Assembly: GCF_001558155.1 (NCBI RefSeq)
Contig: NZ_LOAS01000009.1
Coordinates: 124,001-188,000, forward strand
Direction: 5' to 3'
Length of the DNA stretch: 64,000 nt
From: Aliiruegeria sabulilitoris
Lineage (GTDB): Bacteria > Pseudomonadota > Alphaproteobacteria > Rhodobacterales > Rhodobacteraceae
Under the pieces are notes generated by a model, which worked only from the letters and a program-made list of their open reading frames with translations, did not search any database and was not told the origin of the DNA. The position numbers and the translations under genes are program-made. This document shows, in pieces, positions 1 to 8,835 of this stretch; position 1 is the first letter of the stretch; every line of letters starts with the position of its first letter.

Positions 1-181
1 ATCCCTGAATGGTGATTTTGGTCGGACATCGCGTGCCGTTCCTCCTTGCATGTGAGAGCAGGATCGAGCGAGAGCCTGATGATCTCCCGCACTTTCGCAG
101 GAAACGTGATACTGAGAACTGATCGAAAGCAGTCCCTGCGCGGATATCTTCGTGATTCCTTCACCGAGTTCGGAGGTTTCC

Positions 182-916
182 TTGAACGCCATCGAAAACA
201 GCCCGCTCACACGAAAGCTTTCCGTCTTCGTGGCACTGAGCGACATGGAAATGGCCGTGCTTGATCGTCTGCATCAGCGCCGGAGAACCTTCGTGCAGGG
301 GATCGATCTCGTGCATCAGGGGCAGTCGGATCAGGCGGCCTATATTCTGGCCGAGGGCTGGGTTTGCTCCTACAAGATCCAGCGTGACGGTTCGCGTCAG
401 ATCGTCGATTTCCAGATCCCGGGCGATTTTCTTGGGCTACGTAGTGTTCTGTTGCACACGTCGGACCACAGCATCGTGCCTATCGTCGAGATCGAAGCGG
501 CGGAAATCCTCGTAAGCGACCTTCTGGATGCTTTCGCTCACACCCCGCGACTGGCGACGGCCATTCTCTGGGCAGCCTCACGCGACGAGGCGATGGTGGT
601 CGAACATCTTGTTGGTCTCGGACAACGGGACGCGGAAGCGCGCGTTGCCCATTTCTTTCTGGAACTCGCTGCCAGGCTGGCTCTCGTCGGTATGGGAGGC
701 AAGGCAGGCTTCGCCTGTCCATTGACCCAGTATCATCTCGCCGATGCGCTAGGTCTCAGTGCGGTCCATGTCAACCGCGTGCTGCGACGGCTTCGTGAAG
801 AAGGATTGATGACTTTTCGGGATGGCCAGGTGTCGTTCGAAAACTACGATGGTCTCGTGACTTTAGCGGAGTTTGACCCCGAGTATCTGAACCACACCGG
901 GCCTCTTCTGAGCTGA
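182..916 (+). CDS. Crp/Fnr-family transcriptional regulator
   Basis: This is a cytoplasmic transcription factor of the Crp/Fnr family, about 244 aa. The N-terminal two thirds is a cyclic-nucleotide-binding-like jelly roll (HQGQSDQAAYILAEGW, then DFQIPGDFLGLRSVL). The C-terminal winged helix has a recognition helix around LADALGLSAVHVNRVLRRL. It lacks the cysteine cluster of oxygen-sensing Fnr, so a bound effector cannot be predicted. I chose the TTG start because GGAGG lies five bases before it; a GTG 30 bases upstream is also open but has no ribosome site. Effector and targets are unknown. The neighbouring IS remnant gives no functional context. Confidence 0.85.
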   Translation: MNAIENSPLTRKLSVFVALSDMEMAVLDRLHQRRRTFVQGIDLVHQGQSDQAAYILAEGWVCSYKIQRDGSRQIVDFQIPGDFLGLRSVLLHTSDHSIVPIVEIEAAEILVSDLLDAFAHTPRLATAILWAASRDEAMVVEHLVGLGQRDAEARVAHFFLELAARLALVGMGGKAGFACPLTQYHLADALGLSAVHVNRVLRRLREEGLMTFRDGQVSFENYDGLVTLAEFDPEYLNHTGPLLS

Positions 917-1288
917 GGGCGTTGGCATTGGTCGAACGTCAGTGCGAAGGGTGTCGGTTCCCCTCGGGACTGAGAATCTGGCTTTCCAAGAACCACAAAT
1001 AGGAAGCGCGGAGACGGTTCAGACCTTTTGTGGGTCGTTGCGCTCCCGCGCCCCTCGAATGCTAAAATCCACTCATTCCCCCAGAAATCTGGAGGCCACG
1101 CTATACTCTATCGTCGCGCGCCAGATTCGCCCTGATGCAGGTTAGCGTCGCGCGAAATTGCGGTTCTCAGGTCGGATTTCTCGCCTGCGATCTAACTGGC
1201 CGATAGCTACGCCGCGATGCCTGACGGTCGGCGTCTGCTCCTGCCGCCGGCGTGTTTCCTGTGTTCAAGGCGTCCGTCCCGGCGAGCC
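917..1288. other. Intergenic stretch without recognisable gene
   Basis: No open frame here has a plausible start, ribosome site or recognisable protein pattern. It lies between the regulator gene and the remains of a membrane-protein gene cut by an insertion element, so it may include decayed coding sequence. Confidence 0.5.
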
Positions 1289-1497
1289 TCAGCCGCCATT
1301 GGCGAGGAAATAGAAGCGTGCCACCACGAGAAAGACGATGAGGATGGCCAGAATCCATCTGCCTCGGATCGACGGCCCCTTGGGTATCGCCGGTTTGGCC
1401 AGCTTCGTCGCGCGGCGGGACAGGCGGTCGGGCAGTAGCGCAGTCAGGGTTGCAGCAATGGCCGCGTGTTCAAGACATATGGAGTTGAACGGTCCGG
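1289..1497 (-). pseudogene. 5'-truncated small membrane-protein fragment
   Basis: On the minus strand a frame of about 69 codons runs from the edge of the IS remnant to a TGA stop. It reads LEHAAIAATLTALLP, a basic linker (DRLSRRATKLAKPAIPKG), then one strong transmembrane helix (WILAILIVFLVVARFYFLA) and stops. A basic stretch followed by a C-terminal helix looks like real protein. There is no start codon with a ribosome site, and an in-frame stop lies inside the IS end. I infer that the IS, or its decay, removed the 5' part. I do not recognise the family, and no matching N-terminal half is visible on the other side of the element. Confidence 0.4.
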
Positions 1498-1526
1498 TGT
1501 GTCAACGGCGGCGCAAAAGTCGGCCA
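1498..1526 (+). repeat. Left terminal inverted repeat of IS21 remnant
   Basis: It begins TGTGTCAACGGCGGCGCAAA and ends GTCGGCCA. Its reverse complement matches the right end with 22 of 29 identities. It marks the downstream edge of the element relative to istB. Confidence 0.65.
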
Positions 1527-1577
1527 GTCTTGGCGTGACTGGCGCCTTGGTCCGCAAGGACCAATTTCGGTGATGTT

Positions 1578-2334
1578 TCAGGATTTCTGGCGTGCCTTGC
1601 TCTTTGCCAGCCGATAGGTGTCGCCAATCATCTCCAGAATGCTGACGTGGTGGGTCAGCCGATCGAGCAAAGCGCCTGTCAGGCGTTCTGATCCGAAGGT
1701 TTCGGTCCATTTGTCGAATGGTACGTTCGAGGCGATCAGGATGGAGCCACGCTCGTATCGTTGGGAGATCAGCTCGAACAGGAGCTCAGCGCCGGTTTTG
1801 CTGAGAGGCACGAAGCCCAGATCGCCGATGATCAGCACTTTCTGCTTCACCAGTTGCTTCTAAAGCCGCAGGAGCTGGCGCTCGTCGCGGGCCTCCATCA
1901 ACTCGTGGACGATTGAGGCAGCGGTCGTGAAGCGAACGGCCAGCCCTTTCTGGCAGGCGACCACGCCGAGGCCGAGCGCCACTTGGGTCTTGCCGGTGCC
2001 GCTGAGGCCGAGAGCGATGACGTTTTAGCAGCGGTCGATCCATTCACCGCGCACCAACTCTAGTATCTGCAGTTTTTTTATCTGCAGTTTTTTCAAAGAA
2101 GGGATCGCGACAAAGCCGAAGCTGTCCACGCTCTTGGTAGCCAGGAATTTCGCCGCCTTTCTCCGGCGTTCGATCATCCGCCGTTCCCGGTCGATGAGTT
2201 CCAACTCGATCGGACGGGTCAGAGACTGGACATGGTCCCGCCCCCGGCGGCGCAGACCGGGCCTGCTTGTCGTACTCCCGCAGGATGGTCGGCAGCTTCA
2301 GCCTCTTGAGCTGATGGTTCAGCCGGATCTGTGG
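1578..2334 (-). pseudogene. istB: istB (IS21 transposition ATPase helper) pseudogene
   Basis: The frame starts with the IstB N-terminus PQIRLNHQLKRLKLPTILRE, fused directly to istA sequence. It shifts frame near 2255, continues as ELIDRERRMIERRRKAAKF, and shows the Walker A motif GLSGTGKT. It ends with the normal IstB C-terminus (LIIGDLGFVPL, then GALLDRLTHHVSILEM). In-frame stops lie at 2025-2027 (TAA, just before NVIALG) and 1860-1862 (TAG). In the intact family this AAA+ protein helps the transposase choose targets. The frameshift and two stops make it non-functional. Confidence 0.85.
2064..2093 (+). repeat. 15-bp perfect tandem duplication inside istB pseudogene
   Basis: The unit TATCTGCAGTTTTTT occurs twice back to back. 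It adds five codons in frame (KKLQI twice on the minus strand), so it is a neutral slippage product in dead sequence rather than the inactivating lesion. Confidence 0.9.
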
Positions 2335-2835
2335 GGCTTCCGCCGTAGCCGCTGGATACGCACGGACGTAGCAGGCATCGCCGTGCGGCAGATCCAGCGC
2401 GAAGAAGTGGGTCTTTTGATCGACGCCGCCGGTTACGACGACCGCTTCGCCAACGTCGGCCTGGGCATGACCCGGCCTGTGCGGCAGAGGGACGAACACT
2501 TCACGATGCCGCCGCCCATCCTCTCTCACTTGATCCTTTATGATGGTACATCCCCCCTCAAAGCCATGCTCGTCACGGAGCCGTTCGAAAACCCGATTGG
2601 CTGTTTGCCGCTGCTTGTGCGGTCGTTCCCGATCCTCCGATAACCATTAGTCGATGATCCCGGTGAACCCATCCAGTTTGGGCCGTCGGATCGGCGCTGA
2701 ACGCCGGTAGCCGGGGGGAACCGAAAACGACCAAAACTTCCGAACGCTGTCACGAGATATCCTGAAATGCCGGGCAGCTTCACGCTGGCTCGTGTCTTCT
2801 GCGCAAGCCAGAAGAACTTTGCGATACAAATCCAC
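2335..2835 (-). pseudogene. istA: istA (IS21 transposase) pseudogene, internally deleted
   Basis: A GTG start gives the typical IstA N-terminus with its helix-turn-helix (SQREAARHFRISRDSVRKF, then PPGYRRSAPIRRPKLDGFTG). An in-frame TAA at 2647-2649 interrupts it. The same frame resumes as DRERPHKQRQTANRVFERLR and DEHGFEGGCTIIKDQVRED. It then reaches the start of the DDE catalytic domain (GHAQADVGEAVV; THFFALDLPHGDACYVRAYP). After ATAEA the sequence jumps straight into the IstB N-terminus, so most of the catalytic domain and the C-terminus are deleted. Confidence 0.85.
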
Positions 2836-2931
2836 GGTGAAGATCCTCCCGCTCTCCCTCCGTTAAAAATGGGAAGGGCAAAGGTGGACGATTTTTACGA
2901 TGCCCGCAGCAGATTCATCCCGCCGCTACCG

Positions 2932-2961
2932 TGGTCGACTTTCGCATCGCCGTTCTCACCA
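2932..2961 (-). repeat. Right terminal inverted repeat of IS21 remnant
   Basis: The plus strand reads TGGTCGACTTTCGCATCGCC followed by GTTCTCACCA. It is the inverted partner of the left terminal repeat and lies about 100 bp upstream of the istA start, as in IS21 elements. The 210 bp between here and the chemoreceptor stop codon hold no gene that I can support. Confidence 0.65.
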
Positions 2962-3173
2962 AGCCATGGCGTGTTCGAACCAGACCAGCATTGATCTTCG
3001 TCTCCGAAGTATCTTTCTCGCCATTGCGCCCGAACCAATGGCGCTTCAATGGCTCGATAGTTGTACCATTGCGCCGTTCGATATCGGGGAACGGCAGGTT
3101 TCGGCACGACACGGACCCAACCTCCGGACGGCCCTTGTGTAACAACGCCGCCGCTGAGTACCAAAATACAATT

Positions 3174-5114
3174 TCACGCATACAGGCGGAGGCCGCTCTG
3201 ACTACGTGCGTCTTTCTGCGAGATCTTGAATGCCGAACTGCTGAATTCGAGTGTCGTTGCCTGAGACTGGAGCGAATTGACGGCAGCAGTCGTTTCCTCG
3301 AACATCGCGGCGTTTTGTTGTGTGACCTGGTCGAGACGGTTCATTGCCGTGGATATTTCCGACAGACCCGTGGATTGTTGGGCCGAGGAGTCCGCGATAG
3401 AGGACACCAGGTTTTCCAGCGAGGTCACAAGTTTTTCGATTTCTTCGAGCGAGCTTCCGGATTCGTTGACCAGCGCGACACCGGTTTCGACCTGTTGTCC
3501 CGAGGTCGAGATCAGTTGCGCTATTTCCCGGGCCGCATCAGAGGAACGCTGCGCGAGAGCGCGCACTTCGGAGGCGACGACGGAGAAGCCGCGTCCAGCT
3601 TCGCCAGCGCGCGCTGCTTCAACACCGGCATTGAGTGCGAGCAGGTTTGTCTGGAAGGCGATGTCGTCGATCACGCTTGTTATGCGGGAGATCTTGCCCG
3701 AGCTGTCGGAGATTTGGGTCATGGCCGAAATCGTCCGCTGCACGACTTCCTTGCCGACTGAGGTACGGTCACGCGCTTCCTTTACGCTGGTGGAGGCGCG
3801 TCTTGCGCCAGCTGAAGAGTTCTCGACCGATGCAGAAAGCTCCGTCACGGCGGCGGCGGTTTCTTCCAACGAAGCGGCCTGGGATTCGGTGCGGCGACTC
3901 ATTTCCAGGGCAGCGCTGTTCAATGTCTCGCTTTCGCTCCGAATAGCCTGGGAGCCTTCAACCATGGAACCTACAAGATCTTCGATGCGCCCGATCGCAG
4001 TGTTGAAATCCCGGCGTAGGGATTCGTAATCCTCGGGGAAAACCTGCTCGATGCGAATGCTCAGATCGCCGTCCGACATCCCCTTGAGGGACTGGGAGAG
4101 AGCGGCGACTACGCCTTCCTGCTCCTTCCGGTTCCTTTCCCGTTCCGCTTCGACCATGGCGCGTTGCTCTTCGCGCTCGGCCTGATGGCGCGCCTCGTCC
4201 GCGCGACGTTGCTCGGCTTCCTCGGCCTGCTGCGCTTCCATGTCCAATTTGTGCTGAAGGGCTTCTTCACGTTCTCGGGCCAGCTCCGCATCCTTGGCGA
4301 CCTGTTCGTGCTCAAGGTGCGTCCGTTCCACAAGCGCATGTCGGAAGACATCGATCGATCGTGCCATCTGACCGATTTCGCCCCGGGCCGCTGTATGGGG
4401 CACATCGGTTTCGTGATCGCCGTCACACATTCCAGCCATCCGTTTGATCAACGCGGAGAGCGGTGCGGTGACACTGCGGACAACAAGGCCGGAGCAAACC
4501 AAAAGAACCAGAAGGCTTATCCCCAGAACAGCCAGCGACACCTTGTTCAGAAGTGCCAAATCGGCCTCGATATCGGCGACATACGACCCGGTCCCCACGA
4601 TCCAATCCCAGGGTTCGAAATGGACGACATAGCCGATCTTGGCTTCGGCCACATCTGAGTCCGGCTTGGTGAAGTGATAGATCAACGACCCCTTGCCGTC
4701 CTTCAGGGCAACCTTCACCAGTTCGACGTAGATCGGAACACCGTTGACATCCTTGACGTCGGACTTGTCCTTGCCGACCCATTCCGGCTTGGTTGGCAGG
4801 ACCTTGATCACGTGGTTGCTGTCGAAGGCGAAAAAATATCCCGATTCGCCATATCGCAGTTCGGAAAGCAGGCGGTGCCCTTCTGCCTGGGCTTCCTGGC
4901 GGCTCATCCTGCCGGCAGTCACCTCCTTTTCGAGGTCTTCGAGCACGCTGACGGCCGTTTCGGAGACGTCTCTCAGATGGAGGTTCCTCATCTCGTAGGC
5001 GTTTTCCACGGCCAGGTTCAGGAGGGCATAGGCCAGAATGGCCATCAAGGCGGTTGCCAGGGCGACAATGCCGTAAAATCGAGTGGAGAGTTTGGAAAGG
5101 CGGGCACGCAGCAT
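3174..5114 (-). CDS. Methyl-accepting chemotaxis protein with sCache_2 sensor
   Basis: A membrane chemoreceptor of about 646 aa. A TM helix ([19 protein letters not shown]) is followed by a periplasmic single-Cache domain ([21 protein letters not shown]) of the type that binds small carboxylates. A second TM helix ([17 protein letters not shown]), HAMP, a long Glu/Gln-rich coiled coil, a second HAMP-like segment ([19 protein letters not shown]) and the MCP signalling hairpin ([19 protein letters not shown]) follow. No C-terminal NWETF tether is present. The frame is open 117 bases further upstream, but that would overlap the regulator gene; ATG at 5114 gives the expected [14 protein letters not shown]-terminus. 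It lies 70 bp after the response regulator, probably in one transcript with it and the kinase. Confidence 0.92.
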   Translation of the reverse strand: MLRARLSKLSTRFYGIVALATALMAILAYALLNLAVENAYEMRNLHLRDVSETAVSVLEDLEKEVTAGRMSRQEAQAEGHRLLSELRYGESGYFFAFDSNHVIKVLPTKPEWVGKDKSDVKDVNGVPIYVELVKVALKDGKGSLIYHFTKPDSDVAEAKIGYVVHFEPWDWIVGTGSYVADIEADLALLNKVSLAVLGISLLVLLVCSGLVVRSVTAPLSALIKRMAGMCDGDHETDVPHTAARGEIGQMARSIDVFRHALVERTHLEHEQVAKDAELAREREEALQHKLDMEAQQAEEAEQRRADEARHQAEREEQRAMVEAERERNRKEQEGVVAALSQSLKGMSDGDLSIRIEQVFPEDYESLRRDFNTAIGRIEDLVGSMVEGSQAIRSESETLNSAALEMSRRTESQAASLEETAAAVTELSASVENSSAGARRASTSVKEARDRTSVGKEVVQRTISAMTQISDSSGKISRITSVIDDIAFQTNLLALNAGVEAARAGEAGRGFSVVASEVRALAQRSSDAAREIAQLISTSGQQVETGVALVNESGSSLEEIEKLVTSLENLVSSIADSSAQQSTGLSEISTAMNRLDQVTQQNAAMFEETTAAVNSLQSQATTLEFSSSAFKISQKDARSQSGLRLYA

Positions 5115-5184
5115 CACAATTGTCCGATTTGCGAATGGATGCTGCCTGCATACGCCCGGGGAACTAATAGCTGGTAAAGCCGGT

Positions 5185-5826
5185 TCAGAAACCCGCGCCG
5201 GTCCCTTGCAGGACACCGTGCTCCAAGGCATAGCGCGTCAGGCCGGCGGTCGAGGAGATGCCAAGCTTGCGCTTGATATTCTTGCGATGCGTTTCCACAG
5301 TGCGTACGGAAATATCTAGGATATGAGCGACTTCCTTGTTCGACTTGCCCTGCGCAAGCTGAAGCAGGATCGTCTGTTCGCGACTGGTCAGAGGTTCGCG
5401 TCCGCTCTCGGTGGCGGGCTTGAGCGAGTCCGATGCGCCGGTGCACAGGTAACGTTCCCCGGCCATCACCCGGTCGATGGCGTCCTTTATCTGCTCGGTT
5501 GGCACGTCCTTGAGCACGTAGCCGCGTGCGCCGTGGCCGAGCGCAGTGGAGATGTATTCCGGGGAGTCATGCATGGACAGAATCAGCACCTTCAGCTCCG
5601 GATTGTCCTCCAGCAGCAATTCGGTGGCGTTCAAGCCGTTCACATTCGGCATGTTGAGATCCATCAGCACCACGTCCGGCGCGAGGCCGGCCGCCTGTTC
5701 CACGGCTTCCTGGCCATTGGTGAGCGTGCCGACGACCTCGATGTCGGGGTAGCTCTCCAGGATGGCCTTGATCCCTTCAGCGACCATGGGGTGGTCGTCC
5801 ACGATCAATACGCGGGTCTCGCTCAT
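5185..5826 (-). CDS. NarL/FixJ-family response regulator
   Basis: A cytoplasmic two-component regulator of 213 aa. The receiver domain (residues 1-120) has the acidic pair DD in LIVDDHP, the phospho-acceptor Asp in VVLMDLNMP and the conserved Lys in GYVLKDVP. The LuxR-type DNA-binding domain (about 145-205) shows [21 protein letters not shown] and the recognition helix [16 protein letters not shown]. Its start overlaps the end of the kinase gene by four bases (ATGA), which implies translational coupling and a cognate pair. Likely targets, by position, are the divergent TRAP operon and the chemoreceptor gene. Confidence 0.93.
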   Translation of the reverse strand: MSETRVLIVDDHPMVAEGIKAILESYPDIEVVGTLTNGQEAVEQAAGLAPDVVLMDLNMPNVNGLNATELLLEDNPELKVLILSMHDSPEYISTALGHGARGYVLKDVPTEQIKDAIDRVMAGERYLCTGASDSLKPATESGREPLTSREQTILLQLAQGKSNKEVAHILDISVRTVETHRKNIKRKLGISSTAGLTRYALEHGVLQGTGAGF

Positions 5827-7304
5827 GCGCTTTTCCTTTCCGTCGCCGAGCCATGCCCGGATTTAGGGCCATCCGTGCCGCTTTCGGGGGCGAGCATATG
5901 GGTCAATGGCACCTGCGCCTCGATGATCGTTCCCGTGCGGGTGCTCATGATCCGCAAGGTCCCGTCGAGTTGTTCGATCCGCTCCTGCATGTTGCGCAAT
6001 CCCAACCCGAGGCTTTGCCCCGAGGCGGCCCGCGCCGCTGCGATCCCGCGGCCGTTATCGGCGATGCGCAGTGTCGCGCCGCCCTTGTGGCCAAAGACGC
6101 GCAGGCTCACATGGCTCGCTTCGGCATGGCGTTCGATGTTCATCAGCGCCTCCTGCGCCACGCGGTAGAGCGAGATCTTGGCATCCTGGTCGAGCCGGTT
6201 GCGGAAGACGACGGTCTCGAACTCCACCGTAAGGCCGGTGCGGTTGCCAAACTCCTCGATCAGCGATTGCAGCGCCGGACCAAGGCCCAGATCGTCCAGC
6301 ACGCCGGGGCGCAGGTCCCGGCTGATCCGGCGCACCTCCTGGATGGCTCCGCCAAGCGCCGTGATCCCCATATCGAGATTTTCCTCGGCGCGGTCATCGC
6401 CCGTACGCAGGCGCCGGCGCGCCAGTTCCAGTGTGTAGCGGACGCTGACGAGTATCTGGCTGATGGAATCGTGCAACTCGCGCGCCACCCGCCCGCGTTC
6501 CTCTTCCTGTGTGTCGAATATCCGCTGTGTGAGGGCCTTCAGCTTGGCATCGGCCAGCCGCCGCTCGCGGATATTGAGCCAGAGCCCGCTGAGGAAAACC
6601 AGCAGCAGGGCGATCATGGTGATGCCTGCGATCCAGAGGAAGGTTTCGTGCACACGGGCCTCGGTTTCGGACCGCGCGGCGGCGACGGTCTCCAGAACGT
6701 CGTCTATGAAGATCCCGGTGCCGAGTGCCCATCGCCAATCCTGCAGGCCGACCACGTAGGAAACCATCTGCGCTTCTTCGCCTGTGGAGGGCTTGTGCCA
6801 GAGGTAGCTGTGATAGCCGGCCCCGCGCCGGGCGATCGTGATCAGTTCATCGACGATCGGCGTGCCGGCAGAATCGGCCAGCCTGGACCAGTTGGAATTG
6901 ATCAGCTCGGTCTGGCGGGGCGCGACGAGGTTGTTGCCGTCATAGTCATAGACGAAGAAATAGCCGTCCTGGCCATAGATCATGGCAGCCAGCGTCTGGA
7001 TGACGCGTTCCTTGGCACCCTCGTCATCGGGCAGCGCGCGGCCGTAATCCTTGGATATCGCGTTGCGGGCTATCGCCAGGTAGTTTTTCAGTTCCGTCCG
7101 TTTGGCCGCGATCAGCCGGTTTTCCAACTCGGCGATTTCCCTGTCTGCCAGCGAGCGCGCTTGAACCGCTACCAGCAACGATATCGCGGCCATGGCCAGC
7201 ACAAGCGGCACCGTCGCCAGAAGAAAGAGCTTCTGGGCATAGCTGAGCCGAATCCGGTCTCGCATGCGCTGAAATGTCGATTCTTCGGGCAGTTTGCTCT
7301 CCAT
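5823..7304 (-). CDS. Sensor histidine kinase with sCache_2 domain (NarL partner class)
   Basis: A membrane sensor kinase of 493 aa. TM1 lies at about 27-48. An extracytoplasmic single-Cache domain follows (QDGYFFVYDYDGNNLVAPRQ; LQDWRWALGTGIFIDDV), then TM2 (FLWIAGITMIALLLVFLSGL). The HisKA_3 dimerisation domain carries the phospho-accepting His in EEERGRVARELHDSISQ. The HATPase domain shows the N box (QEALMNIERHAEA), ADNGRGI and GLGLRNMQERI. The Cache domain resembles that of the chemoreceptor two genes away, so both may sense the same ligand. The gene is divergent from the TRAP operon, the usual layout for a transporter-controlling system. Confidence 0.93.
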   Translation of the reverse strand: MESKLPEESTFQRMRDRIRLSYAQKLFLLATVPLVLAMAAISLLVAVQARSLADREIAELENRLIAAKRTELKNYLAIARNAISKDYGRALPDDEGAKERVIQTLAAMIYGQDGYFFVYDYDGNNLVAPRQTELINSNWSRLADSAGTPIVDELITIARRGAGYHSYLWHKPSTGEEAQMVSYVVGLQDWRWALGTGIFIDDVLETVAAARSETEARVHETFLWIAGITMIALLLVFLSGLWLNIRERRLADAKLKALTQRIFDTQEEERGRVARELHDSISQILVSVRYTLELARRRLRTGDDRAEENLDMGITALGGAIQEVRRISRDLRPGVLDDLGLGPALQSLIEEFGNRTGLTVEFETVVFRNRLDQDAKISLYRVAQEALMNIERHAEASHVSLRVFGHKGGATLRIADNGRGIAAARAASGQSLGLGLRNMQERIEQLDGTLRIMSTRTGTIIEAQVPLTHMLAPESGTDGPKSGHGSATERKSA

Positions 7305-7646
7305 CCGGGCCGCCAGGTGCTGAAAAACCTACGCTCAGCCCGGTCGCGGATGCAAGCTGTTGACGCGGACCATGGCGTCTTTGCGGGGGGACGATTCGAA
7401 ATGCAATGCGTTTCACGTTCTGAGTGACGCTAGGTCAAATGCCGTCTCGCGCATTCAATGCTGCGCGTGCAGCCATCAATGCACCCGAAGTTAGTGCAAA
7501 ATCTGCCGCTTTTTTTGTCCAAAACCGCCGGGTCTACGCATTTGTCGGTATTTGATCCTCGCGAAGGGGCCGCTAACGTCCGCTCCACTGGAAACGATCC
7601 GCCTGCCAAAAGGCGGGCTCCAAAGTACCAACGGGAGGACATATTC
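7305..7646 (+). promoter_or_regulatory. Divergent promoter region between kinase and TRAP operon
   Basis: These 342 bp separate two divergent units and must hold both promoters. An inverted repeat GCTGC-GCGT-GCAGC lies at 7460-7473 and could be an operator, but it is short. An open frame runs through this region into the binding-protein gene, yet that gene really starts at the ATG after GGGAGGA (7633-7639). No riboswitch-like structure is evident. Confidence 0.5.
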
Positions 7647-8729
7647 ATGGATCGTCGTTCTTTTCTGAAGACTTCGGCAATTGGCGGCTCGGCGGCCGCC
7701 GCGACCGCGCTGGCGGCACCGGCCTATGCGCAGGGCAAGCGGACGCTGACAATGGTTACCACCTGGGGCCGCGGCCTCGCCGGTGTGTTCGACGCCGCGC
7801 AGCGCGCTGCCGACAGCATTACCGCCATGACCGACGGCCAACTCACCGTCGAGGTGAAGGCGGCGGGCGAACTCGTGGGCGCCTTCGAGGTCTTTGACGC
7901 GGTGACCGCCGGTCAGGCCGACATGTATCACGGCGCGGACTACTACTTCGTCGGTCAGCACCCCGGCTATGCCTTCTTCACCGCCGTGCCCTTCGGCATG
8001 ACGGCACAGGAGCTGGTCAACTGGTATTACTTCGACGGCGGCATGGAAGCCCATGACGAGCTGGGCGAGCTGTTCGGCCTCAAATCCTTCCTGTGCGGCA
8101 ATACCGGCGCCCAGGCCGGCGGTTGGTACCGCAAGGAAATCAACGGTCCCGAGGATTTCAACGGCCTCAAGTTCCGCATGCCCGGTCTTGGCGGCGAAGC
8201 GCTCGGCAAGCTCGGCGCGAGCGTCCAGAACCTGCCCGGCTCCGAGGTCTACCAGGCGCTTGCCTCCGGCGCCATCGACGGCACCGAGTGGATCGGCCCC
8301 TGGGCTGACGAGAAGGCCGGCTTCCAGGAAATCACCAAGTTCTACTACACCGCCGGTTTCCACGAGCCGGGTGCGGGCCTGTCGCTTGCCACCAACCGCG
8401 AAGTGTTCAACAGCCTGAGCCCCGCGCATCAGAAGGTGATCGAGATCGCCGCTGCCGAAACCCACCAGTGGAACCTCGCCCAGTTCCTGTCGAATAACGG
8501 TGCCGCTCTGCAGCGCCTGCAATCGGCCGGTGTGAAGGTTCTGTCCTTCCCCGACAGCGTCTGGGATGCGATGGGCGCTGCGGCGATGGAAACCCTCGAA
8601 AGCAAGCGCGACGGCGATCTCTACGACAAGATCTATGACGGCGCGATGGCCTCGATGAAGGCATCCTCCGCCTGGATCGACGCCTCCGAAGGCGCCTATC
8701 GCCGGCAGCGTGACCGCATCCTCGGCTAA
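7647..8729 (+). CDS. TRAP transporter substrate-binding protein (DctP/TakP-like)
   Basis: A periplasmic solute-binding protein of 360 aa. It begins with a Tat-like signal (MDRRSFLKTSAIGG, AAPAYAQG cleavage region). The mature part follows the subgroup that includes the 2-oxo-acid binder TakP: GADYYFVGQHPGYAFFTAVPFG, then GGWYRKEINGPEDFNGLKFR and the TEW-G-P signature in IDGTEWIGPWADEKAGFQ. The conserved Arg of KFRMPG is the usual carboxylate-binding residue. It is the first gene of a three-gene TRAP operon; a hairpin after it probably raises its transcript level over the membrane genes. The 2-oxo-acid or hydroxy-acid specificity is inferred from family resemblance only. Confidence 0.92.
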   Translation: MDRRSFLKTSAIGGSAAAATALAAPAYAQGKRTLTMVTTWGRGLAGVFDAAQRAADSITAMTDGQLTVEVKAAGELVGAFEVFDAVTAGQADMYHGADYYFVGQHPGYAFFTAVPFGMTAQELVNWYYFDGGMEAHDELGELFGLKSFLCGNTGAQAGGWYRKEINGPEDFNGLKFRMPGLGGEALGKLGASVQNLPGSEVYQALASGAIDGTEWIGPWADEKAGFQEITKFYYTAGFHEPGAGLSLATNREVFNSLSPAHQKVIEIAAAETHQWNLAQFLSNNGAALQRLQSAGVKVLSFPDSVWDAMGAAAMETLESKRDGDLYDKIYDGAMASMKASSAWIDASEGAYRRQRDRILG

Positions 8730-8749
8730 TCGTCACCGACAACGAAACA

Positions 8750-8774
8750 GGGCAGGCCCGTTGAGGGCCTGTCC
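8750..8774 (+). terminator. Intercistronic hairpin between dctP-like and dctQ-like genes
   Basis: GGGCAGGCCC and GGGCCTGTCC form a 10-bp stem (one G-U pair) with a five-base loop and no long T run after it. Such hairpins after binding-protein genes commonly stabilise the upstream message or partly terminate transcription, giving more binding protein than permease. Confidence 0.55.
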
Positions 8775-8835
8775 TTCGTCGATCCGGCCGAATGGCTGAA
8801 CCGGCGACAACGAGAACTTCCGGGGGACGGGCCAA

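Larger units (their letters stand above)
1498..2961 (-). mobile_element. Decayed IS21-family insertion sequence
   Basis: Remnants of both IS21 genes (istA transposase and istB ATPase helper) lie in tandem on the minus strand between imperfect inverted terminal repeats of about 29 bp (22 of 29 bases match). The element is about 1.46 kb. Complete IS21 elements are typically 2 to 2.5 kb, and the difference fits a deletion that removed the rest of istA and joined it to the start of istB. At least three in-frame stops and one frameshift are also present. A second, weaker copy of the terminal motif lies at about 2885-2907, as expected for the multiple binding sites of IS21 ends. No target duplication is evident. 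Confidence 0.85.

Noticed and set aside
2915-3181. Open frames between the IS end and the chemoreceptor gene
   Set aside because: No start with a ribosome site and no family pattern; part of each frame is terminal-repeat sequence of the IS.
5853-7427. A 524-aa plus-strand frame opposite the sensor kinase
   Set aside because: The kinase has all expected motifs, while the opposite frame has no domain pattern and is composed of typical reverse-frame residues.
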